DNA from: Pedobacter sp. Bi126
GTDB lineage: Bacteria > Bacteroidota > Bacteroidia > Sphingobacteriales > Sphingobacteriaceae
Reading direction: 5' to 3'
Assembly: GCF_918698245.1 (NCBI RefSeq)
Contig: NZ_CAKKMS010000004.1
Location: 848,040-912,039, forward strand
Length of the DNA: 64,000 nucleotides
Positions 16,065 to 24,999 of this stretch are shown piece after piece. The position numbers and the translations under genes are program-made. The first letter of the stretch is position 1. Each line of letters starts with the position of its first letter. The notes below the pieces were generated by a model. The model was not told the origin of the DNA. It worked only from the letters and a program-made list of their open reading frames with translations, and ran no database searches.

Positions 16065-17471
16065 TTACTTCAATTCATCTAATACCCTGAACAGCTTTTT
16101 GTTAATCCCGCTTCCGCTATAGTTATTGATGTTAATAACGATTATGTATTTATTGCCTGCAGCATCGGTATGATAGCCTGCAAATGCCGAAACATCATTT
16201 ATTGTCCCACTTTTAATTTTCATACCATTGTATTCTGGTAAGGCTTTGTAATAATCGGGAAACCAGTTCTCCTTTTGGATCTGGAAAAGTATATTCGCCA
16301 TTGCCGAAGTTGTTATTCTATCTCCCGGAGAAAGCCCACTGCCATCAATAATGTTTAATGCCGTTTTATCAATGCCTTTATCGGCCCAGAAATTGACTTC
16401 GGTTTCCGCTCCTTTACTTGTTGTACCTGCTTTGCCTGATTTTATCGCAATGGCTTTTAACAGTGATTCGCCATATAAATTGATGCTTTTCTTTAAAAAC
16501 CAGTAAGTCATCTCGCTTAAACTAGGCGAACTGATGATGCTTATTTTCTGTGTAACCGAAGGAATGACCTGATTGTTCAAGGTCATTAATCTTGCCGTTG
16601 TGGCTTGCTGGCCAGTCGAAATACCTAATCTTTTCAAAGTATCCTGTAAGCGGTAAGCGCAATCAAAAGCAGGGTCGGGGAGGGCTACAGAAATGCCTGT
16701 TTTGGCAATGCCTATTCCCCAGCTTCCGCGGAGGTAAGCAACATTACTGTAAGGTGGAAGAAAAGCATAACTTCTATCGCCAGAACCCGGACTTCCGGTT
16801 TTTAGTTCATTTATGAGCTGCACATAAGGCGTTGCCGGAACTGTTTTTATTACCTTAACTTCATCTGCTGTACTACTTCCAGGTTTCAAATGAATATCAA
16901 ATTGATTTTCGCGCCAGGCTAAGCCAGAAGTCCCGGCACCATAGTAATTGCCAATATCCTGCCAAACCCAACCCTCAGGTGTTGTTTGTGTGCCAAAAAT
17001 GCGATCGTCGCCAATTATTGTGCCTTCAATTTTTTTGATTCCGGCAGATTTTATTGCAGTAACCCATTGTGTTAAAACAGCATTCTCTTTATTTTGATAG
17101 CGCCAGGAGCCCAAAGTTGGGTCGCCACTGCCAATAATGATCAGGTTTCCTTTTAATATTCCATCTGTAGTAATTGTTCCGGTATAGGCCAATGTAGTTT
17201 GGAATTGAAAATCCTTCCCTAAAATACTGAAAGCCGTGGCTGCAGTTATGGTTTTTAAGGTTGAGGCCGTAGCCAGGCCGATTTGCTCATTTTTGACATA
17301 AAGCGTTTTACCTGTATTGGCATCTAAAACGCAAAGAGAAACAATAGCATGTTTTGCCTGTTCATCATTTAATAAATTATTGAAGGCCTTTTCGAGGTTC
17401 TGAATTCGGTTTTGGGCAATTGCGGTTATACCTGAGAAAAGAAATAAGGTTAATATTTTGAAAAATTTCAT
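16065..17471 (-). CDS. dacB: D-alanyl-D-alanine carboxypeptidase/endopeptidase (PBP4)
   Basis: 468 residues from the ATG at 17471, with a signal peptide ending at IAQ. The class C penicillin-binding protein motifs are present: SxxK as S70-T-L-K73, SxN as SIN in the block KKSINLYGESLLK, and KSGT in MKIKSGTINDVSAF. PBP4 trims pentapeptides and cuts cross-links in periplasmic peptidoglycan. The length fits the family, including the insert between the first two motifs. It is 18 bp upstream of the start side of no other gene and reads as a single unit, ending at the convergent stem-loop. Confidence 0.92.
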   Translation of the reverse strand: MKFFKILTLFLFSGITAIAQNRIQNLEKAFNNLLNDEQAKHAIVSLCVLDANTGKTLYVKNEQIGLATASTLKTITAATAFSILGKDFQFQTTLAYTGTITTDGILKGNLIIIGSGDPTLGSWRYQNKENAVLTQWVTAIKSAGIKKIEGTIIGDDRIFGTQTTPEGWVWQDIGNYYGAGTSGLAWRENQFDIHLKPGSSTADEVKVIKTVPATPYVQLINELKTGSPGSGDRSYAFLPPYSNVAYLRGSWGIGIAKTGISVALPDPAFDCAYRLQDTLKRLGISTGQQATTARLMTLNNQVIPSVTQKISIISSPSLSEMTYWFLKKSINLYGESLLKAIAIKSGKAGTTSKGAETEVNFWADKGIDKTALNIIDGSGLSPGDRITTSAMANILFQIQKENWFPDYYKALPEYNGMKIKSGTINDVSAFAGYHTDAAGNKYIIVININNYSGSGINKKLFRVLDELK

Positions 17472-17488
17472 GTAAGGCAAAGATTATT

Positions 17489-18613
17489 TTATATCAGAAA
17501 ACTCGTATAGTTAGACTTGTTTATAACGTTTGTATTATTTGTAGGGTATGCATCTAAAAACGTTGATGGAAACCTCACTTTTTTATTCTCGTTCCACTTT
17601 ATCTCTATGGCATTTGTTTTTCCATCAATTTCTTCGATTAAATCAATTTCCTGTTGCTGAAAGCTTCGCCAGAAATAATATTTAGCATGCTTTCTCTTGT
17701 TATTACTGGCTTTGATATATTCTGAAATAATATAATTTTCAAAGAGCTGACCAGCATCCTGCCTCAGCGCAAGCATACTAAAGTTTTCGATCACGGCATT
17801 GCGGATGCCGGTATCATAGAAATATATTTTTTTGCTCTTTTTTATTTCATTCCGCAGATTACTGCTGTATGCACCTAATCTGAATACAACAAAACACTGC
17901 TCTAATAAATCGATATAACGCTCAACTGTTAGTTTATCGGCTTCAATCATCTGGCCAAGCTCGGTATACGAAACCTCATTACCAATTTGCAAGGCTAAGG
18001 CCTGCACTAATTTTTCGAGCTGTAAAGGTTTTCTGATGCCTGTAAGTGATAAAATATCTTTAAAAAGATAACTATTGGCCAAGTTCATTAAGAGTTCTTT
18101 TTCTTCTCCTGGATAATTAATTGCATCGGGATAAGAGCCATAGATCAATCTTTTTTCCAATGCCTGTTCTTCAGTAAGGATATTGGTATCATCAACAAGT
18201 TCTGCTACCGAAAAAGGAAAAAGATGATATTCAAATTTTCTTCCCGTTAGCGATTCTTTTATACCAACAGCCAGATCTAATGATGAAGAGCCTGTAACCA
18301 AAAGTTGCACATCGGTAAAATTATCTACGATCAATTTTAATGTTAAGCCGATATTCGTAACCCGTTGGGCTTTGTCGATAAAAATAAATTTGTTTGAGCC
18401 GATAATTGATTTTAGCCGCTCAATACTGATGTCTGTCAATGTGGTTCGAACATTGGCTTCATCACAATTAAGAAAAACAAAAGGCAATCCTGTTTTATTT
18501 ACCAATTGCTTTAACATGGTGGTTTTGCCTACCTGCCTTGCACCGGTAACTATAATTGCTTTTTGTTTAAAAAACTTTGATTCTATGTGCGTTTGCAGAC
18601 TTCTAATTATCAT
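17489..18613 (-). CDS. DUF4143-type AAA ATPase with altered Walker B
   Basis: 374 residues, full length for the family: an N-terminal AAA domain with Walker A GARQVGKT (24-31) and a C-terminal DUF4143 region ending in a nuclease-like fold (QEIDLIEEIDGKTNAIEIKW). Walker B reads KFIFIDKAQR, where relatives have IDEAQR; the catalytic Glu is Lys, explained by one GAA-to-AAA change. It may therefore bind but not efficiently hydrolyse ATP. These ATPases are patchily distributed accessory genes of uncertain role. A 32-bp tandem repeat lies directly upstream (18661-18723). Confidence 0.85.
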   Translation of the reverse strand: MIIRSLQTHIESKFFKQKAIIVTGARQVGKTTMLKQLVNKTGLPFVFLNCDEANVRTTLTDISIERLKSIIGSNKFIFIDKAQRVTNIGLTLKLIVDNFTDVQLLVTGSSSLDLAVGIKESLTGRKFEYHLFPFSVAELVDDTNILTEEQALEKRLIYGSYPDAINYPGEEKELLMNLANSYLFKDILSLTGIRKPLQLEKLVQALALQIGNEVSYTELGQMIEADKLTVERYIDLLEQCFVVFRLGAYSSNLRNEIKKSKKIYFYDTGIRNAVIENFSMLALRQDAGQLFENYIISEYIKASNNKRKHAKYYFWRSFQQQEIDLIEEIDGKTNAIEIKWNENKKVRFPSTFLDAYPTNNTNVINKSNYTSFLI

Positions 18614-18660
18614 TTCATTATATCATATTTAATGACAAATGTAATGAAAATTTAAACGAA

Positions 18661-18739
18661 ATCTCTTTTTTATATATAATTTAGTGATTACAATCTCTTT
18701 TTTGTATATAATTTAGTGATTACGATCTCTAAATTTATA
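18661..18739. repeat. 32-bp tandem repeat upstream of DUF4143 ATPase
   Basis: ATCTC, six T, then (A/G)TATATAATTTAGTGATTAC occurs at 18661-18691 and 18693-18723 with one difference in 31 positions, followed by a decayed third start at 18725 (ATCTCTAAATTTATAT). It sits 48-110 bp before the ATPase start, in the likely promoter region. Confidence 0.8.
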
Positions 18740-18757
18740 TTTTTGGGTTAATACACT

Positions 18758-19360
18758 TTAGCCATTAAACAGTTTATTGCGTTTAATTTCCTTCCCCTGT
18801 CTCAATTTTACTGCATGATAAATGGTTGGTACATCGTTGGTCCATTTTTTTAGCGTGAAAACGATGGCAAGTATTTCTATTCGGGTTGCCAATCCGAGCC
18901 AAAAGCAAATTTCAAATAATACAACCGAGTCGCAATGCACTATAATTTCGACCAAAGTGGCGAATATAGTCAACGTCCAGATTTTAGCGCCGATAGAATG
19001 TGTAGCGATTTCTTTTCTGAATTTGATATAGCTTAATGCATAGGTTGAAGCTTCGAAAGCACCAAGGACAATCAGTTTTACCAAGTTGACTTTGAAGAAA
19101 TCAGGACATTGGATATAAGTAGCAACCGCAACCGAGATAAAAAATACCTGATCAATACTGGAATCTAAACGTCTTAATTTTTCGGAGGAGATGTTGAGTT
19201 TTCTAGCTATTATTCCATCAAATACATCTGTTAATAAACCGATCGATAATAATGTGATTGCAAGAAAAGAATAGTGATTGACGTGGAAAAAGCTTAATAG
19301 AATTATTATAAAACCAATCAGTAACCTGGAATATATTAAAGCGATTGGAATATGTATCAT
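18758..19360 (-). CDS. CDP-alcohol phosphatidyltransferase-like membrane protein
   Basis: 200 residues with five or six membrane segments. The family signature D-x2-DG-x2-AR-x8-G-x3-D-x3-D is present as D45, D48-G49, A52-R53, D66 and D70, but the central Gly (position 62) is Leu (SSEKLRRLDSSID). Members transfer a phosphoalcohol to CDP-diacylglycerol or a similar acceptor in phospholipid synthesis. The four Asp needed for metal binding are intact, so activity is possible. The specific product cannot be predicted. It lies between asd's terminator and the DUF4143 gene. Confidence 0.8.
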   Translation of the reverse strand: MIHIPIALIYSRLLIGFIIILLSFFHVNHYSFLAITLLSIGLLTDVFDGIIARKLNISSEKLRRLDSSIDQVFFISVAVATYIQCPDFFKVNLVKLIVLGAFEASTYALSYIKFRKEIATHSIGAKIWTLTIFATLVEIIVHCDSVVLFEICFWLGLATRIEILAIVFTLKKWTNDVPTIYHAVKLRQGKEIKRNKLFNG

Positions 19361-19375
19361 GGTGGAGAGCGGGTA

Positions 19376-19410
19376 TAAAAAAAGTCCCCCGATTTTACAC
19401 CGGGGGACTT
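19376..19410 (-). terminator. asd terminator
   Basis: On the minus strand AAGTCCCCCG and CGGGGGACTT form a perfect 10-bp stem with a 9-nt loop and a following T-run. It begins 16 bp after the asd stop. Confidence 0.93.
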
Positions 19411-19426
19411 CTCTTGAGGTTATTGA

Positions 19427-20416
19427 TTAAACTAATTCTTTCTGAATTAGATATTCGGCAATCTGAACGGCATTGGTTGCAGCGCCTTTGCGCAAGTTAT
19501 CTGCAACAATCCAAAGATTTAAAGCTTTAGGTGCCGATTCGTCTCTACGGATACGGCCTACAAAAACTTCATCTTTTTCATGAGCATCTTTTGGCATTGG
19601 GTATTTTAAGTTGGCAACATCATCAACAACGATTATGCCGGGTGCTTTTTCTAAAATACTGCGCACTTCAGCTAAATCGAAATCATTTTCAAACTCGATG
19701 TTTACTGATTCTGAGTGACCACCCATTACCGGGATACGAACTGTAGTAGCGGTAACTTTTATGCTATCATCACTCATGATTTTGTTCGTTTCCTTAACCA
19801 TTTTCATTTCTTCTTTGGTATATCCGTTATCTGTGAAAACATCAATATGAGGAAGAACATTCAAATCAATTTCGTATGGATAAGCTTTAGGGCCATCAAT
19901 GCCTTTACGCTCGTTCATTAATTGCTCAACGGCTTTAACACCTGTACCCGTAACCGATTGGTAAGTAGAAACAATTACACGTTTAATTTTGTATTTATCG
20001 TGCAAAGGTTTTAAAACCACTACCATTTGAATGGTAGAACAGTTCGGGTTAGCAATGATTTTATTATCGATAGAAAGTTCGTGTGCATTAACTTCTGGTA
20101 CAATTAATTTAATTGCAGGATCCATTCTCCATGCAGAAGAGTTGTCGATAACGGTTGTTCCAGCTTCTTTAAAGCGTGGAGCATGCTCCAATGAAGTATT
20201 TCCACCTGCTGAAAACAAAGCAATATCTGGTTTCATGCTGATTGCAGTATCCATGCTAACAATTGGGAACTTCTTACCCTTAAAAGTAATTTCCTTGCCA
20301 ACACTCTTTTCTGATGCTACGGGAATCAACTCTGTTAAAGGGAAATTTCTTTCCTCCAATACTTTTAACATGACAGTGCCTACCAATCCGGTGGCACCTA
20401 CTACTGCTACTTTCAT
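19427..20416 (-). CDS. asd: Aspartate-semialdehyde dehydrogenase
   Basis: 329 residues, normal length. It makes aspartate-semialdehyde from aspartyl phosphate in the Lys/Thr/Met and diaminopimelate pathway. The N-terminal VGATGLVG binds NADP; the active-site Cys is C126 in IANPNCSTIQ; and the later block VRIPVMGGHSESVNIEF carries the catalytic His. It has a strong terminator and no close neighbour of the same pathway. Confidence 0.96.
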   Translation of the reverse strand: MKVAVVGATGLVGTVMLKVLEERNFPLTELIPVASEKSVGKEITFKGKKFPIVSMDTAISMKPDIALFSAGGNTSLEHAPRFKEAGTTVIDNSSAWRMDPAIKLIVPEVNAHELSIDNKIIANPNCSTIQMVVVLKPLHDKYKIKRVIVSTYQSVTGTGVKAVEQLMNERKGIDGPKAYPYEIDLNVLPHIDVFTDNGYTKEEMKMVKETNKIMSDDSIKVTATTVRIPVMGGHSESVNIEFENDFDLAEVRSILEKAPGIIVVDDVANLKYPMPKDAHEKDEVFVGRIRRDESAPKALNLWIVADNLRKGAATNAVQIAEYLIQKELV

Positions 20417-20594
20417 TTTAAATTTTAATTATATATTATTAAACATTTGATATAAGTCCAAATATGCTAAAAATTAAGCTTATATCCCCATTGTTACCAA
20501 TTAAATTTGCTTTTAATATTTAAAATCTTACTTTTTCAGTAGAAAATAAGGTTAAAAAGATTAGGCATAATTCGATTTAGGAAGGGCTCGTAGG

Positions 20595-20660
20595 TATTAA
20601 TGCCGTTTGCGCTCGTTTCCTAACGAGTGCATTAATAGCTATACGATTTTATCGTTTGTA
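20595..20660 (+). repeat. AACGAG hairpin repeat, copy 1
   Basis: TATTAATGC (20595-20603) and GCATTAATA (20629-20637) enclose GCTCGTT..AACGAG, followed by AGCTATACGATTTTATCGT, a second hairpin. The same order is found at 43847-43889. Confidence 0.65.
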
Positions 20661-20702
20661 AACGACAACCTATTCAACACTCCGTTAGCGGATTGCTTGA
20701 TG

Positions 20703-20807
20703 TTTTTGTTTTGGAAAGCATGTTACTGTGTATATCGGTTCCGAAAGTCCTGCTATCCACTTCAAGCCTCCACTGCGTTAAGGGCTTTCCGTTACTATCA
20801 GGTTTAA
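20703..20807 (+). repeat. Dispersed ~100-bp intergenic repeat, copy B
   Basis: TTTTTGTTTTGGAAAGCA, then CTGTGTATATCGGTTCC, AGTCCTGCTATCCACTTCAAG and GGGCTTTCCGTTACTATCAG. It shares block order with copy A (2972-3075, minus) and copy C (40386-40505). Non-coding. Confidence 0.6.
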
Positions 20808-20870
20808 ATAACTCAGATCAGCAGTTCTAACCTAAAATATATTGTTGAAGAATTGAAGGTTTGCTGTTTT

Positions 20871-20914
20871 GGAGATAGATCTCTCCATTCCGCTATGCTT
20901 CAGTCGAGATGACG
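20871..20914 (-). repeat. CGTCATCTCGA element, copy 1
   Basis: Read on the minus strand it runs CGTCATCTCGACTGAAGCAT and continues to GGAGAGATCTATCTCC; about 35 of 40 positions match the plus-strand element at 63716-63757. It is a dispersed intergenic repeat type common in Bacteroidetes. Confidence 0.65.
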
Positions 20915-20930
20915 ATAAGTGCAGAAAACC

Positions 20931-20957
20931 TCGCAAGTTTTCGAAACCTGCGAGGTT
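20931..20957. repeat. AACCTCGCA palindrome, copy 1
   Basis: AACCTCGCAAGTTTT and AAACCTGCGAGGTT form an imperfect palindrome 10 bp beyond the stop of the last gene of the sugar locus. A cleaner copy lies at 25692-25722. It may serve as 3' mRNA structure. Confidence 0.65.
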
Positions 20958-20966
20958 TGGATGAAT

Positions 20967-21839
20967 TTAAATCAAATTGGCTTTGATATAATCACAGCTT
21001 GTTTTGATTGAACCAAGTGGATCAGGTTGGTAATTGGTTTCGTGCTCTACAAAGAAATGTTGCATGCCTGAAAGTTTTGCCTGAGCAAAAATGCTTTTAA
21101 AGTCAATAGAACCTTTACCTACCTCGGTATTCCATTCAGGTTTGGCTTTGTCCATATCTTTAACGTGCCACATTGGGAAACGGCCAGGATATTTTTTAAA
21201 CAAAGCTAACGGATCGTTACCTGAGCGTACCACCCAGTATAAATCCAATTCGAAATTTACCAGATTTTTATCGGTTTCGCTTAAGTAAACATCGTAACCA
21301 GTGGTATCACCTAATTTTTTAAATTCGAAATCGTGGTTGTGGTAGGCGAATTTTAATCCGGATGCTTTTGCAATTTCGGCAACCTTATTAAAATCATCAG
21401 CGGTTTTCTTAAAGCCATCTACACCTTTGCTCATATCTACATGCGCACCGGCAATGGTAAAATATTTACCGCCAATGGCAGCTGAAGATTCGACATCGGC
21501 TTTTAATCTGTCTGTTTTTCCGGTTTTTACAAAATCATCCATATGATAATGGCCGCTTGGTGCTTTTAAACCATTCGCATTTAACAAGGCTTTAAATTCT
21601 TTAGGGGTTAAGCCCCAAAATTTTCCATTAGAAAAACCATAGGTTTCTACTTCTTTATATCCCGCCTGTGCTACCTTTTCGATAATACCTTTTACATCCT
21701 TAGGTAGTTCATTACGTAAGGAGTACAATTGCAAACCAACATTTTTACTTGCTTTATCAAAGGCAAACGACGGGACTAATAATGCCGCTCCTGCGGCTAA
21801 TCCTGCCTGTTTTAAGAAAGTTCTTCTTGAATTCATCAT
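20967..21839 (-). CDS. Tat-exported TIM-barrel isomerase/hydratase-like protein
   Basis: 290 residues of the xylose-isomerase-like TIM-barrel (AP endonuclease 2) family. The N terminus carries a twin-arginine signal (SRRTFLKQAG) and a hydrophobic stretch. Putative metal-site residues lie in YHNHDFEF, NFELDLYWVV, WHVKDMDK and FVEHETNY. It is the last gene of the sugar locus and starts 7 bp after the stop of its paralogue at 21847-22722, an obvious tandem duplicate. In recently described Bacteroides glycan breakdown, proteins of this family hydrate or isomerise keto-sugar intermediates. That role is inferred here; the substrate is unknown. Confidence 0.85.
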   Translation of the reverse strand: MMNSRRTFLKQAGLAAGAALLVPSFAFDKASKNVGLQLYSLRNELPKDVKGIIEKVAQAGYKEVETYGFSNGKFWGLTPKEFKALLNANGLKAPSGHYHMDDFVKTGKTDRLKADVESSAAIGGKYFTIAGAHVDMSKGVDGFKKTADDFNKVAEIAKASGLKFAYHNHDFEFKKLGDTTGYDVYLSETDKNLVNFELDLYWVVRSGNDPLALFKKYPGRFPMWHVKDMDKAKPEWNTEVGKGSIDFKSIFAQAKLSGMQHFFVEHETNYQPDPLGSIKTSCDYIKANLI

Positions 21840-21846
21840 TTAAAAT

Positions 21847-22722
21847 TTAAATAATTTCTTTTTTAATGTATGCACAGCTAGCTGCAACAGATTCCATTGG
21901 GTTTGGCTTGTAATTGGTTTCATGTTCTATAAAGAAGTGTTTCATGCCCGAAAGTTTGGCATCAGCAAAAATAGGTTTGAAGTTGATAGAACCTGTTCCT
22001 ACCTCAGCATTTAACGCTGGATTTGCTTTATCCATATCTTTAACATGCCACATGGTAAAACGACCTGGATTTTCTTTAAATAGTTTGATCGGATCGTTTC
22101 CTGAACGTACTACCCAATATAAATCAAGTTCAAAATCAACAAGATTTTTATCGGTTCCTTTTAGCAGGATTTCGTAACCAGTGGTATCACCTTGTTTGTC
22201 GAATTCGAAATTGTGGTTGTGGTAAGCTAACCTGATACCCGCTTCTTTTGCCAATTTTCCGGCTTCATTAATTTTAACCGCAATTTTTTTGTAGTCGTCT
22301 GCACTTTTTCTAATGCTTTCATCTAACCAGGGAATGGTTACATATTCGCTTCCAAGCACTTTAGCAGCAGCAATTGCCGCTTTTAATTCTTCAGTGTTTC
22401 CATCAGTTAAATAGCTGCCTAAACCATAGTGACCGCTTGGTGCAGTTAATCCGTTATCATCAAGCAATTTTTTGAATTCGGCTGGTGTTAAGCCCCAAAA
22501 TTGATCCTTTATCGAAAAACCATAGGTTTCAACTTCTTTAAAGCCGGCTTTTGCCACTTTAGCTATGGTTCCTTTTACATCTTTCGGAAGTTCATCTCTT
22601 AAAGAATATAACTGCAGACCAACTGATTTTTTATCGGAAGCCACACAAGCAAATGATGGAACCAAAAGTGCTGCAGCTGCAGCCATACTACTGTTTAAAA
22701 TAAAACTTCTTCTTGATAACAT
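21847..22722 (-). CDS. Exported TIM-barrel isomerase/hydratase-like protein, paralogue
   Basis: 291 residues, closely related to the downstream neighbour (shared VVRSGNDP, PGRF..MWHVKDMDKA, KLSGMKHFFIEHETNYKP). The N terminus has a twin-arginine motif, SRRSFIL. A Cys after SFA is not in a good lipobox, so I read it as a Tat substrate. The same putative metal-binding residues are conserved. Export places its reaction in the periplasm, next to the GMC dehydrogenase and DUF1080 protein. Confidence 0.84.
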   Translation of the reverse strand: MLSRRSFILNSSMAAAAALLVPSFACVASDKKSVGLQLYSLRDELPKDVKGTIAKVAKAGFKEVETYGFSIKDQFWGLTPAEFKKLLDDNGLTAPSGHYGLGSYLTDGNTEELKAAIAAAKVLGSEYVTIPWLDESIRKSADDYKKIAVKINEAGKLAKEAGIRLAYHNHNFEFDKQGDTTGYEILLKGTDKNLVDFELDLYWVVRSGNDPIKLFKENPGRFTMWHVKDMDKANPALNAEVGTGSINFKPIFADAKLSGMKHFFIEHETNYKPNPMESVAASCAYIKKEII

Positions 22723-22732
22723 AGGTATATTT

Positions 22733-23623
22733 TTAGATGTCGCAAATGGAAACTGCCTTTTTTAGCGAGGCTATTTTATCTGCATTTTTAGGTATAAATT
22801 CTTGTGCAACGAAACCTTTAAAGCCAGTTTCGGCAATGGCTTTCATTATTGCAGGATAGTATAACTCCTGCGTATCATCGATTTCATTTCTGCCCGGAAC
22901 ACCAGCGGTGTGGTAGTGGGCTATGTATTGATGGTTATCTCTAATGTTTCTAATTACATCGCCCTCATCAATCTGCATATGGTAGATATCGTATAACAAT
23001 TTGAAATTTTCAGATCCTAAGCGTTTGCAAAGTTCCGCTCCCCATGAAGTTCTATCGCATTGATAATCTTTATGGTTAATTTTGCTGTTTAACAACTCCA
23101 TTACCAACACAACATTGTGTTTTTCGGCCAATGGGATTAATTGCTTCAACCCTTTAACGCAATTGTTCCAGCCTGTTTCGTCATCTTTACCCCGGCGGTT
23201 TCCACTAAAACAGATTAAGTTTTTGTAACCTGCCTCGGCAACAAGCGGAATCATTGCGGTATAGTTCTGAATTAACTTTTCGTGGAATTTTTCGTCGTTA
23301 AAACCATCCACTAAATTAATCTCCGCACCATTACACATGGTCGATTCTAAGCCATGTTTTTTTAAAGTCGGCCAATCTTTTGGTCCAACTAAATCAATGC
23401 CTTTAATGCCGATTTTTTTAGCTTCAACACAAAGCCTTTCTACATCTAAACCGCTAAAACACCAACGGCAAACGGCATGATTGATATTTCCTTTTAGCCT
23501 TAGTGGCTGATCTGATTCTGATTTATCCATTGCTAATGCTGAAAATCCTGAAGAAACACCAATCGCAGCAGTTCCTGCGATGATGTTCTTTAAAGCATTT
23601 CTTCTATCCAGTTTTGTAGACAT
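22733..23623 (-). CDS. Exported hydroxypyruvate-isomerase-like TIM-barrel protein
   Basis: 296 residues. A twin-arginine-like start (DRRNALKNI) precedes a TIM barrel with the blocks VMELLNSKINHKDYQCD, LLYDIYHMQIDEGD, HYHTAGVPGRNEI and GFVAQEFIP, typical of the Hyi (hydroxypyruvate isomerase) branch of the family. It differs clearly from the two downstream paralogues. It is 10 bp upstream of 21847-22722 and 2 bp downstream of the permease gene, so it is part of the operon. Actual substrate unknown. Confidence 0.85.
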   Translation of the reverse strand: MSTKLDRRNALKNIIAGTAAIGVSSGFSALAMDKSESDQPLRLKGNINHAVCRWCFSGLDVERLCVEAKKIGIKGIDLVGPKDWPTLKKHGLESTMCNGAEINLVDGFNDEKFHEKLIQNYTAMIPLVAEAGYKNLICFSGNRRGKDDETGWNNCVKGLKQLIPLAEKHNVVLVMELLNSKINHKDYQCDRTSWGAELCKRLGSENFKLLYDIYHMQIDEGDVIRNIRDNHQYIAHYHTAGVPGRNEIDDTQELYYPAIMKAIAETGFKGFVAQEFIPKNADKIASLKKAVSICDI

Positions 23624-23625
23624 AA

Positions 23626-24843
23626 TTATATCGGGTTAGCTTCAGTAACTGGTTTATTTTTATCGCTGAAGAATAATAAGAATAGTAGCGCAACTAATCC
23701 TGCTATAGCTGCTGGGATAATCCATATGCTTTGCCAAATATGGCCACCTTCTACAACATATTTATTAACTACCATACCTGAGATGATCGAACCAATTAAC
23801 ATACCAACGCCATAGGTTGCCAAAGTAATAAAGCCTTGAGCAGCACTTTTGAATTTTTCTCCAGCCAATCTATCAGTATAAATTTGTCCGGTAACAAAGA
23901 AAAAATCATAGCAAATGCCATGTAGAACAATTCCACCGATCAGCATCCAATAGTTTGAATCTGCATTTCCAAATGCAAAGAAAAGGTAACGAACAACCCA
24001 TGCAATCATACCAATTGCAAGCATTTTTTTTACACCAAGACGAGCAAAGAATAGAGGCATTAATAACATAAATAGGGTTTCAGATACCTGCCCTAATGAT
24101 TGAACCCCTGCCGCGCCTTTCATGCCAACTTCATTAAGAAAGGGATTGGTGAAATTGTAATAAAATGCTAGTGGAATACAGATAGCAACGGATGCTAAGA
24201 AGAATAAAAGATATGATTTGTTTTTTAACAAGCCAATAGCATCTAAGCCAATGATCTCGCCAAAAGTTGTTTTTTCTCCTTTTTTAACTGGAGGAGTGTT
24301 TGGTAAAAAGAAACTTAACAATCCTAAAATGATTGAAGCAACGGATGCCATTTTGAATGTAAATACTAAGTTACCGCTCTGTTCCCAGTTTAACCATCCA
24401 ATTACTAACCCTGCAATAATCCATCCAATTGTTCCGAATACCCTGATGGAAGGAAATTCTTTCCCTGGATCTTGCATTTGTTTGAAGGATATTGAATTCA
24501 CTAATGCTAAAGTAGGCATGTAAGCAATCATATATCCTAATATGAAAGGGAAGAAACTATCAAAATTTAAAGACGTTCCAGCAACCCATAAGAGTACACC
24601 TCCAACTAAATGTAATACGCCTAACACTTTTTGCGCAGAGAAAAATTTGTCTGCAATTAATCCGATAATAAATGGTGCAATAATAGCACCTAGTGATTGT
24701 GTACTATAGGCTGAACCAATTTGTACATCATTTGCTAAAAGATTTTTACCAAGGTAAGTTCCCATGGTTACAAACCAGGCGCCCCAGATAAAAAATTCCA
24801 GGAACATCATGGCAGAGAGTTTAAAGCGAGTAGTGCTATTCAT
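23626..24843 (-). CDS. MFS sugar/nucleoside permease (NupG-like)
   Basis: 405 residues with about twelve membrane segments. The N terminus FKLSAMMFLEFFIWGAWFV and PFIIGLIADKFF are typical of the nucleoside:H+ symporter branch of the major facilitator superfamily, which in Bacteroidetes often sits in sugar loci. It would import the released monosaccharide or keto-sugar from the periplasm. It overlaps no gene but is only 2 bp from the Hyi-like gene downstream. Confidence 0.87.
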   Translation of the reverse strand: MNSTTRFKLSAMMFLEFFIWGAWFVTMGTYLGKNLLANDVQIGSAYSTQSLGAIIAPFIIGLIADKFFSAQKVLGVLHLVGGVLLWVAGTSLNFDSFFPFILGYMIAYMPTLALVNSISFKQMQDPGKEFPSIRVFGTIGWIIAGLVIGWLNWEQSGNLVFTFKMASVASIILGLLSFFLPNTPPVKKGEKTTFGEIIGLDAIGLLKNKSYLLFFLASVAICIPLAFYYNFTNPFLNEVGMKGAAGVQSLGQVSETLFMLLMPLFFARLGVKKMLAIGMIAWVVRYLFFAFGNADSNYWMLIGGIVLHGICYDFFFVTGQIYTDRLAGEKFKSAAQGFITLATYGVGMLIGSIISGMVVNKYVVEGGHIWQSIWIIPAAIAGLVALLFLLFFSDKNKPVTEANPI

Positions 24844-24850
24844 TTGGCTT

Positions 24851-24996
24851 ATATAAGGTTGTATTAAGGTATAAGGTTAAAGGTATAAGGTTAATGCGAA
24901 AGCGGATAAACGTTATGCTTTCCCGCTTTCTAACTCAAATGTCTGGTTTAAGCGAAAGAAAAGAAACCTTTAGCTTCTACCTTACGCCTTAAACCT
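24851..24996. repeat. AAGGTATAAGG word block and hairpin
   Basis: The gap between the permease and DUF1080 genes begins with AAGGTTGTATTAAGG and AAGGTATAAGG words and ends with the inverted wording TACCTTACGCCTTAAACC. In between GAAAGCGG (24898-24905) pairs with CCGCTTTC (24923-24930). The same vocabulary recurs at 29873-29945 and 57028-57152. Confidence 0.55.
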
Positions 24997-24999
24997 CTA

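Larger units (their letters stand above)
20417..20966. other. Repeat-rich intergenic region
   Basis: No gene in 550 bp. After the asd leader it holds a hairpin repeat (20595-20660), a ~100-bp dispersed repeat (20703-20807), a CGTCATCTCGA element (20871-20914) and the AACCTCGCA palindrome (20931-20957). Four unrelated repeat families are packed together between asd and the sugar locus. Confidence 0.7.

Noticed and set aside
19345..19530. Short plus-strand frames through the asd terminator
   Set aside because: They cross a strong terminator and the conserved 3' end of asd.
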